From: JBFLVQ01 sp040758525
GTDB taxonomy: Bacteria > Acidobacteriota > Blastocatellia > Chloracidobacteriales > JADJPF01
Assembly (NCBI GenBank): GCA_040758525.1
Contig: JBFLVQ010000549.1
Location: 1-6,536 of the forward strand
Length of the DNA: 6,536 bases
Direction of reading: 5' to 3'
The notes below the pieces were generated by a model. That model had not been told where the DNA came from. It ran no database searches and saw only the letters and a program-made list of their open reading frames with translations. The translations under genes were made by a program, and so were the position numbers. Positions 1 through 5,530 of this stretch are shown piece after piece; position 1 is the stretch's first letter; the number at the start of each line of letters is the position of its first letter.

Positions 1-63
1 ATGCAGGTTTTCTCAGTTGCGGCCAAGAGTTATCATTGCGCAGCTATTGAGGCTGCTCAATGA
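1..63 (+). CDS. Possible 3' tail of an unidentified plus-strand gene (5' partial)
   Basis: Frame 1 is open from the window edge to a TGA at 61-63, giving about 20 residues that end in AAIEAAQ. This is too short to recognise. Two things favour its being the end of a real gene. Its stop overlaps the ATG of the next small ORF (ATGA-type overlap, 60-63), and a GAGG Shine-Dalgarno-like site for that ORF lies inside its last codons. A perfect hairpin with a T-rich tail begins 13 nt after the stop, where a terminator would be expected. Against it, frame 2 is also open from the edge to a TAA at 149-151, and such a short open stretch is common by chance. The ATG at 1-3 need not be the start. Confidence 0.3.
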   Translation: MQVFSVAAKSYHCAAIEAAQ

Positions 64-275
64 TGGCAAATTCATCCTCGGCCAAGATAAAACATTTGGC
101 CGAGGTCTTCTTTGCCTTTTGGATAAAAATGCTTGGTTATCTGAGCGGTAAAAAGATCTTTCTAAGAAGCGGTGATGAGAATAGTAAAATAACCCTATTT
201 GCCGACAATATTAAATTGGCTGAGTTAATAGGTAAGATCGCTGCTGATACCAATAGCAATATTGTTGTCCACTAG
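60..275 (+). CDS. Small hypothetical protein, 71 aa, uncertain
   Basis: I do not recognise this ORF. It starts at ATG 60-62, with a second ATG directly after it at 63-65, and ends at TAG 273-275. Support for translation is a GAGG at 49-52 placed 7 nt before the first ATG, and the overlap with the upstream TGA, which would allow translational coupling. A convergent hairpin begins 3 nt after its stop. The product has a hydrophobic patch near residues 16-30 and a C-terminal half (about 43-71) with alternating charged and aliphatic residues ending in NIVVH. That half loosely resembles the short beta-alpha-beta STN/secretin N-domain pattern, but it stops where such a domain would continue, so it could be a remnant. 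A perfect inverted repeat at 76-105 lies inside the ORF and could instead be a terminator, which would make this ORF spurious. Confidence 0.4.
   Translation: MMANSSSAKIKHLAEVFFAFWIKMLGYLSGKKIFLRSGDENSKITLFADNIKLAELIGKIAADTNSNIVVH
76..122 (+). terminator. Candidate rho-independent terminator: perfect 10-bp hairpin with T-rich tail
   Basis: CCTCGGCCAA (76-85) and TTGGCCGAGG (96-105) are perfect inverted repeats around a 10-nt A-rich loop. On the plus strand they are followed by a pyrimidine-rich stretch (TCTTCTTTGCCTTTT, 106-120). The stem is much more GC-rich than its surroundings. The polarity of the T tail fits termination of a plus-strand transcript, and the stop at 61-63 lies 13 nt upstream. 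The T tract is interrupted, and the hairpin falls inside the 60-275 ORF, so it could instead be an RNA structure within a coding region or a protein-binding palindrome. Confidence 0.45.
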
Positions 276-277
276 TT

Positions 278-336
278 CAAAGACTATAGAGCACACAGAG
301 AATCTGTTCTTCTGTATGCTCTATAGTTAATCTTTG
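278..336. terminator. Long imperfect hairpin between convergent units, probable bidirectional terminator
   Basis: The arm 283-300 pairs with 310-327 (ACTATAGAGCA against TGCTCTATAGT, then ACAGA against TCTGT) with one C-A mismatch and a 9-nt loop. The stem can be extended outward by CAAAG (278-282) and CTTTG (332-336) if TTAAT-side bases bulge. The element lies 3 nt after the plus-strand stop at 273-275 and directly after the minus-strand stop at 340-342, which is the usual site of a shared terminator. Neither side carries a long U run, so its termination strength is uncertain. It may also protect 3' ends. Confidence 0.55.
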
Positions 337-339
337 AGA

Positions 340-1065
340 TCAAAAGATGAAAATGAATTTATTTGAGGCATTGCCATTTTCATCAATCACCTGTATGGTA
401 TTTTCGCCTTGTCGAATGCCCAGTGTTTCTGGACTGCCCTTAAGGGTAAGCCATTTGTTTGTCACCGCCGTTACCTGGCTGGTTTGATCTATTTCATTTA
501 TCACTACACGAGAATCTCTACTGAATTGATTGCCAATTAATGTAAATCTTCTATTCTTGCGTCCACTAAATCCGGCTGAGCCGATTGTTGTACCACCACG
601 AACCTCCATTTGAACTCTTGCGCTGTGGGTATTTTGACCAGAGGTGGCGATGATCGTGATCGTATAGCTTCGCTGTGGAGTATTGGGAGAAGTATTTATC
701 GTCATAGAAGCACTGAAGGGTCGAGCACTTTCTGGATAAACAACCTCAGGCGCAAAAGTGATCTGGATAGTGCTTTCGGGAGGTGAGATAGTTGCGCTTA
801 AAGTGACTGGTGCCGGATCAGCATCCAACCATCTAATATTGATTATTGAACTGCCTGATGTTCCTGGCGATAGAGTATGAGTTGTGGGAGAGACTGTTAA
901 TTGGAAATCACCACTCGCCTGTGCCGATGAGCCTGCTAATGCGAAAGTTTGCACCCCGGATAATTCACTTTTACTCTCTTGTAACCGTGAGGTTGAATAT
1001 AGCAAGAGGGTAGCGAAAGCTAAACAAATTATCAGTATCCCCATAGACTTGCTTTTATTACGCAT
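340..1065 (-). CDS. Exported or membrane-anchored protein with Ig-like and C-terminal TIG-like domains
   Basis: A 241-residue protein of unknown specific function. I start it at ATG 1065-1063 because a perfect AGGAGG sits 6 nt upstream; an in-frame ATG 15 codons earlier (1110) lacks such a site and would put charged residues before the signal. Residues 1-9 are basic and residues 9-24 are strongly hydrophobic, so this is a signal peptide or N-terminal anchor. Possible cleavage follows ALA near residue 44 or AQA near residue 50. There is no lipobox. Residues about 52-156 form a beta-rich, Ser/Thr/Pro-rich Ig-like domain of the type often seen in exported bacterial proteins (an opening FQLTVSP and a closing VQMEVRGG). 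Residues about 168-241 look like an IPT/TIG domain (a FTLIGNQF strand, then GENTIQVIDENGNASN near the C-terminus). The role is probably periplasmic or cell-surface binding or adhesion; that is inference. It lies 159 nt downstream of aceK and may have its own promoter, but I could not pick out a convincing one. Confidence 0.82.
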   Translation of the reverse strand: MRNKSKSMGILIICLAFATLLLYSTSRLQESKSELSGVQTFALAGSSAQASGDFQLTVSPTTHTLSPGTSGSSIINIRWLDADPAPVTLSATISPPESTIQITFAPEVVYPESARPFSASMTINTSPNTPQRSYTITIIATSGQNTHSARVQMEVRGGTTIGSAGFSGRKNRRFTLIGNQFSRDSRVVINEIDQTSQVTAVTNKWLTLKGSPETLGIRQGENTIQVIDENGNASNKFIFIF

Positions 1066-1071
1066 GCTTTG

Positions 1072-1077
1072 CCTCCT
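1072..1077 (-). promoter_or_regulatory. Perfect Shine-Dalgarno that sets the start at 1065
   Basis: On the minus strand AGGAGG (1077-1072) is followed by the 6-nt spacer CAAAGC and then ATG. This is the strongest ribosome binding site in the window, and it selects the 241-residue form over the longer in-frame ORF beginning at 1110. Confidence 0.85.
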
Positions 1078-1224
1078 ATCACTAATAAAAAGCCTGAAGG
1101 TATTTTTCATCTGCCAGACTCTATAAGTGGTGATAAGTGAGGCTGGATTTAAGATGCCTGAACAAGCATGAATTTACTCTTGATAACAGTATATTGCTAG
1201 GGAACGCACTAGATACATACAGTA

Positions 1225-2943
1225 TTAATATCTATTAAAACGACTGCTCTGTTTATAAGGAAAGAAATCAAAGATCTCTCCTGCATGCAGCCGTTTCTGT
1301 AGTTTGCACCAGAAATCTACGCCAAACAGATCATCATGCGCTTGTAGAAAAGTTTCTCTTAATGTACCAGAAAGTCCTAGGAAAGTGCGGAATTCGGAAG
1401 GAAAAATATCATTTTCGGCAATATGGAACCAAGGTTCGGCTTGTAGTTCTTCTTCTGGATATCTAGATTCAGGAAATTCTCTAAAGTTACATTCAGTCAG
1501 TAGGCAGAGTTCATCATAGTCATAAAATACTACTCTACCATGACGTGTTACACCAAAATTTTTCAGTAGTGTGTCACCAGGAAAGATATTTGCCGTAGCA
1601 AGATCTTTTATCGCATAACCATAATCGAGTACAGCTTCATAAGCTAATGCTGTATCCATCTCTTTTATATAGAGATTGAGGGGAAACATCTTCCTCTCTG
1701 TATAGAGATGTTTGATTGTTACAGTATCGCCATCAATCCTAACACTATTTGCGGCCTGAGAAGCCAGCTCATCAAGAAGTTCTTGAGAAAATCGATCTTT
1801 ACTAAATCTGAGATGCTCAAACTCCTGAGCATCAACAAGCCGCCCTACACGATCATGCATAAATACAAAGTTGTACTTCTGCAATACGCTCTCTCGGGTA
1901 GTCTTTTTCGGATAAGCAAAATGATCTTTAATCACTTTGAAGACGACATCATATGAGGAGAGAGTAAATACAATCATTACCATCCCTTTATCTCCTCTGG
2001 CGATCTCAAAGCGATCTTTCGACACTTCTAAATGTTTGAGTAGATCTTGATAAAGTTCAGACTTCCCATGCTTGTTATAACCGATCGATATATAGAGTTC
2101 TGCACGCCGTTTATGAGGCATTATGGTTTTGAGAAATTCTACCAATTCTCTAGGCCATTCGATCTCTACCAAGAAATAGGATCTGGTGAAACTGAATACA
2201 ATACTAACCTCATCCTGAGTCAACAGCGCAGCATCGGTAATTATTCCTCCATTGGTATTAAGCAGCGCGATTAGAATGGGATTTATCAGTGTGCCAATAA
2301 AGATCCGACCAACAATATAAGCGGCTTTGTCGCGATAAAAGATCGGTTTAAGGGTCTCTAATTTGGTAATCTGATCTGTGCCATAGGCTTGTTTAATATG
2401 TGTATTGATCTTTTCTGCGATCAGTTTCGCATCCAATTTAATATCTTCATAAGGAGTTTTGAAGCGGTAGTCATTGAGAAGCTTTTCTATCAATATGGCA
2501 GTGTTCTGCTCAGCCTGGTATTGCCGATAGATAGGCTCTTTTGTTCCTGGCAAGTGTACTTCAAAAGCAGTATCAACAAACTCTATATCAGGATCGACCC
2601 CTTCAGTAATAAAGATCTTTCTGGTAACGGAATTAAAGAAAGTCTTAGCAATCTCGCAGTCACTGCGATCATATACCAGCGAATAGTATTCTTTCTTGAT
2701 ATTTGCCCATACGGTTCTATGTTGGCCAAGTTTTCCTAACTGTTCACAGACATCTTTGACAATATTATCGATTACACTCTTATAGAGCGCCAGCCGTTCA
2801 GCGCCATCTGAATGCATTCCATGCCAATCCTTCTCTTCAAAACGGGTCGCTGAGCGTGAAGTTATTGCCTTAAATTTTTGATGAAAATCTTCAAAAGCTT
2901 GCTTTATTGCCACCGCACATACGGTTATATATTGATTATCCAT
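1225..2943 (-). CDS. aceK: Isocitrate dehydrogenase kinase/phosphatase AceK
   Basis: This cytosolic bifunctional enzyme phosphorylates isocitrate dehydrogenase on its active-site serine to inactivate it, and removes the phosphate again. It sets the split of isocitrate between the TCA cycle and the glyoxylate shunt. The length (572 aa) matches the family (E. coli AceK is 578). Residues 1-310 are the regulatory domain, with the conserved RFEEKDW at 34-40 and an FYRDKAA segment at 202-208. The kinase-like domain follows: nucleotide loop ARGDKGMVM (315-323), ATP-contacting Lys336 in VFKVIKD, HDRVGR (363-368), and catalytic Asp457 in ANIFPGD. Asn462 and the metal-binding Asp475/Asp477 lie in NFGVTRHGRVVFYDYDE. 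These residues fall at the same numbers as in E. coli, so the protein looks intact and active. It starts 18 nt after the permease stop, with no terminator between. The only SD-like run (GGGG at 2962-2959) is about 15 nt from the ATG, so initiation may be weak. No aceA or aceB is present beside it. Confidence 0.97.
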   Translation of the reverse strand: MDNQYITVCAVAIKQAFEDFHQKFKAITSRSATRFEEKDWHGMHSDGAERLALYKSVIDNIVKDVCEQLGKLGQHRTVWANIKKEYYSLVYDRSDCEIAKTFFNSVTRKIFITEGVDPDIEFVDTAFEVHLPGTKEPIYRQYQAEQNTAILIEKLLNDYRFKTPYEDIKLDAKLIAEKINTHIKQAYGTDQITKLETLKPIFYRDKAAYIVGRIFIGTLINPILIALLNTNGGIITDAALLTQDEVSIVFSFTRSYFLVEIEWPRELVEFLKTIMPHKRRAELYISIGYNKHGKSELYQDLLKHLEVSKDRFEIARGDKGMVMIVFTLSSYDVVFKVIKDHFAYPKKTTRESVLQKYNFVFMHDRVGRLVDAQEFEHLRFSKDRFSQELLDELASQAANSVRIDGDTVTIKHLYTERKMFPLNLYIKEMDTALAYEAVLDYGYAIKDLATANIFPGDTLLKNFGVTRHGRVVFYDYDELCLLTECNFREFPESRYPEEELQAEPWFHIAENDIFPSEFRTFLGLSGTLRETFLQAHDDLFGVDFWCKLQKRLHAGEIFDFFPYKQSSRFNRY

Positions 2944-2961
2944 TTATATTTATTGTATCCC

Positions 2962-4200
2962 CTATTCATAACGAAGCGCTTCAATTGGATCTAGACGGGA
3001 TGCACGTACTGCTGGATAGATACCAAAGATGAGTCCTACTGCTGCCGATACACCAAAAGACATTGCGATAGATGAGCCTGTTACCACAGTGCTCCATTCT
3101 GCATAGAGTGCCACCATACGTGACACACCAAAGCCGAAAAGCACACCGGTAAGGCCACCCAAGAAGCTAATGGTGAGCGCCTCGACAAGAAACTGCTTGA
3201 GGATATCTCGTTTACGTGCGCCAATCGCACGTCGTACACCAATCTCACGTGTGCGCTCCAGAATACTTGCTAACATAATATTCATAATACCAATACCGCC
3301 TACTAATAGCGAGATGCCGGCGATACAACTCATCACAATATTAAAAATACGCTGAGTACGCTGATTCTGCTCAAGCAGTTCACGTGGTACGATAAGGGAA
3401 AAGTCATCCGCCTTGTCATGAGTATTTACCAGTACTTGATTAATAAGTATAGCAATTGGTTTGAGTGCAGCAGAGTTTTTTACACTAATAACAATCTCAT
3501 CGAGTTCTGATTCAAAACGTTTTAGTTCAAACTTCTTCAGCGCAGTAGCAAGGGGAATATAGATGTCGTTACTAAAGTCTTGTAGCTTTACACCCTCAAA
3601 TTCATCTTTGCTAAGGCTATGGTCTTCAAGCACACCTACTACGGTAAACCAGAGCTTGTCGATCTTGATGGTCTGACCGATTGGTGAGAGATGACCAAAG
3701 AGTTTCTGTTTAACACGTGAACCAATGACACAGAACTGATCATAATCCCGCTCATCTGGTTCAGCAAAGAAGCTTCCATCTGCCAAACTATACTTGACCA
3801 GTTGGAAATAGGAGGGGGTTACTCCAATTACATTGGAATCGTCACTCTTACCGTTAAAAGAGAAGATCTGGAAAGCCCGTACTCGCTTACGCGCAGAATA
3901 GCCTTCAAGATCTGGTGTGACAGCATTGATTGCCTGTATATCACGTAGTGATAGACCTAGTGAGTTTTCTCGAATCTTCTTAAGGTCTTCTTCCTTAAAC
4001 TCCCGTTCGCGTATGATGATATTGCGTAGACCCATAGTATCAATAATACGCAGACTCTCTTTCTCGGCACCAGCGCCAATGGAGAGCATTGCAATAACAG
4101 CGCCGACACCAAAGATCATACCCAACATTGTTAAAAAGGTGCGTAGTTTATGTATACGTAGGTTATTGATCGCGAGTCGTGTTTCAGTGATATAGATCAT
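2962..4200 (-). CDS. MacB-type ABC transporter permease (MacB_PCD and FtsX domains, no ATPase domain)
   Basis: An inner-membrane permease of the type VII (MacB/LolCE/FtsX) ABC family, 412 aa, with the usual four helices. TM1 is at about 21-43. A large periplasmic domain (MacB_PCD-like) spans about 44-284. TM2 (about 286-309), TM3 (about 340-362) and TM4 (about 376-398) form the FtsX core. The family signature RTREIGVRRAIGARKRDI lies in the cytoplasmic loop after TM2 (316-333), and the protein ends with the typical RASRLDPIEALRYE. In this family the permease works mechanically with a separate or fused ATPase; here no nucleotide-binding domain is fused, unlike E. coli MacB. The start is supported by GAGGA (4209-4205) overlapping the upstream adaptor stop codon, 4 nt from the ATG, which suggests translational coupling. 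With the two adaptors upstream it should form an exporter. The substrate (peptide, lipid, glycolipid or antibiotic) cannot be read from the sequence. Confidence 0.93.
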   Translation of the reverse strand: MIYITETRLAINNLRIHKLRTFLTMLGMIFGVGAVIAMLSIGAGAEKESLRIIDTMGLRNIIIREREFKEEDLKKIRENSLGLSLRDIQAINAVTPDLEGYSARKRVRAFQIFSFNGKSDDSNVIGVTPSYFQLVKYSLADGSFFAEPDERDYDQFCVIGSRVKQKLFGHLSPIGQTIKIDKLWFTVVGVLEDHSLSKDEFEGVKLQDFSNDIYIPLATALKKFELKRFESELDEIVISVKNSAALKPIAILINQVLVNTHDKADDFSLIVPRELLEQNQRTQRIFNIVMSCIAGISLLVGGIGIMNIMLASILERTREIGVRRAIGARKRDILKQFLVEALTISFLGGLTGVLFGFGVSRMVALYAEWSTVVTGSSIAMSFGVSAAVGLIFGIYPAVRASRLDPIEALRYE

Positions 4201-4210
4201 GCTATCCTCA
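4201..4210 (-). promoter_or_regulatory. Shine-Dalgarno overlapping the adaptor stop, coupling to the permease
   Basis: On the minus strand the stop TGA (4210-4208) shares bases with GAGGA (4209-4205), followed by TAGC and the permease ATG at 4200. Ribosomes ending on the adaptor message sit directly on the permease initiation site, which suggests matched production of the two proteins. Confidence 0.7.
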
Positions 4211-5518
4211 TGGCGTCTTGGGCTTATCGTCAGAAGCAGCAGCTTTTTTCGCGCCTGGCGAGAAATCTTGTTTTACATCTGGAGGATTAAGAGCTAACAC
4301 CTGTCCCTGTTGTAGTCCTGCGGTGATGACTACCTGAATAAGATCTCCTTGACCAAGATTTACAGATACAGGGGTAAACTGATCGGGAGCTTTTTGCACA
4401 TAAGCAATAAAGCCAGACTCTTTTTTTACAATGGCGCTACGCGGTACAACAATTACTGATTTCAATTCGCCGGCAATAATCTCGGCCTTCAATTTAACAC
4501 CTGGCTTCATCAGGTTTGGATCAGTATTATTAAGGGTAACAATTGTCTGGAAGTACTTTATCGGCGATTCATAATCGAGAGGTCGCGCTAGGTTATCAAT
4601 ATTTTTGATCTTGCCTGTGAACTCCACACCTGGATAGGGATCTAAGGTCACTTTTACCGGTTGCTCAACACGCAACTCACCAGCATCCTTCTCAAGAACA
4701 AAACATTTAGCTTCCATCTTATTGGGATTAACAAGATTGAAGAGCGGCATACCAACAAAGACCACTTTACCAGGCATCAGTTGCTGATTGCCAAAGAAAT
4801 AGCCAGGCCGGTTATAGACAACAATACCAGCAGTAGGTGAGACAAGTTTAAGTGAAGTAAGCGCCTTCTCTACCTGATTGATCTTAGAGTTGGCTTGTTG
4901 GCGTTCTAACATCAGGATCGCTTCATCAAGCGAATAGACTTTGCCTTTTAATTCTAGCGACGCATCAGCAAAGATAATCTTCTTAGCAGTGTAATCCTTA
5001 TCAAGCTGTCCTTCTAGAATCTGACGACGTGTATATAGCTGCTCATTTTTAGGCAGGAATTCATTAATCTTCTCTAGTTCCAACTCTGCTAGTTTCTTAT
5101 CTTTTTCGATATCAGATTTCTCAACACCGACAGCCAATTCGCCACGATTGATCTTCTGATTAGCAATATCTAGTGTTGAGCGGTGTTCAAGCGCCTTTAA
5201 GTCGAGTTCTGTTGGATCAAACTCTACTAACACATCACCCTTATTGATATAACGACCATCCGCTACTACCGAGGCGATACGTAAGCGTTCGACTGGCACA
5301 GGTGGTACGGCAATCGCAGTCGATTCGGCTGATTGTAGTTCACCATTAGCCAAGATCTTAAGAGCAAAGTCTTTCGGTTGTAAGGTCATTGTCAGCAAGG
5401 ATGGTTCTGGAATTGCACGTGATAGGACACGTTGTCTAGCATATAGAGCTGCTAGGCCCACTGCGATCAGCATAATGGCAAGAATAAGTGTGCGAGTGCG
5501 TTTACGCGAACGTTTCAT
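4208..5518 (-). CDS. HlyD/MacA-family periplasmic adaptor (membrane fusion protein), complete
   Basis: A 436-aa adaptor linking the inner-membrane permease to an outer-membrane channel. Residues 1-9 are Arg/Lys-rich and a single membrane anchor spans about 10-27. A lipoyl half-domain lies at about 55-101 (including ADGRYINKGDVLVEFDP). An alpha-helical hairpin follows (about 103-222) with its tip near 152-165, then the second lipoyl half (about 224-262, SPTAGIVVYN). A beta-barrel spans about 266-348 and a membrane-proximal domain about 352-412. The last 20 residues are a Lys/Ala/Pro-rich hydrophilic tail. The start has AAGGA at 5530-5526, immediately after the preceding gene's stop and 7 nt before the ATG. 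Near the hairpin tip there is Arg164-x3-Leu168, but Asp175 stands where TolC-docking adaptors carry Ser. It differs clearly in sequence from the adaptor encoded upstream, so it is not a recent duplicate. Confidence 0.92.
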   Translation of the reverse strand: MKRSRKRTRTLILAIMLIAVGLAALYARQRVLSRAIPEPSLLTMTLQPKDFALKILANGELQSAESTAIAVPPVPVERLRIASVVADGRYINKGDVLVEFDPTELDLKALEHRSTLDIANQKINRGELAVGVEKSDIEKDKKLAELELEKINEFLPKNEQLYTRRQILEGQLDKDYTAKKIIFADASLELKGKVYSLDEAILMLERQQANSKINQVEKALTSLKLVSPTAGIVVYNRPGYFFGNQQLMPGKVVFVGMPLFNLVNPNKMEAKCFVLEKDAGELRVEQPVKVTLDPYPGVEFTGKIKNIDNLARPLDYESPIKYFQTIVTLNNTDPNLMKPGVKLKAEIIAGELKSVIVVPRSAIVKKESGFIAYVQKAPDQFTPVSVNLGQGDLIQVVITAGLQQGQVLALNPPDVKQDFSPGAKKAAASDDKPKTP

Positions 5519-5530
5519 ACTATCTTCCTT

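Noticed and set aside
1066..1110. N-terminal extension of the exported protein to the ATG at 1110
   Set aside because: There is no good ribosome site upstream of 1110, while AGGAGG lies 6 nt before the ATG at 1065, and the shorter form begins with a normal signal peptide.
884..1126. Plus-strand ORF of 80 codons
   Set aside because: It lies antisense to the signal peptide and Ig-like region of the exported protein and has no recognisable features; the minus-strand frame has a perfect SD and domain-like sequence.
1187..1224. Possible terminator after aceK (CTAG...CTAG and repeated TACTGT)
   Set aside because: Only 4-bp pairing and no U tract; the TACTGT repeats are short enough to be chance in AT-rich DNA.
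1066..1224. A sigma70-type promoter for the exported protein
   Set aside because: TATAGA-like and TTGTTC-like hexamers occur on the minus strand but not with 16-18 nt spacing, so no promoter could be supported.
2389..2739. Plus-strand ORF of 116 codons
   Set aside because: It is fully antisense to aceK, which is certain from conserved residues along its length.
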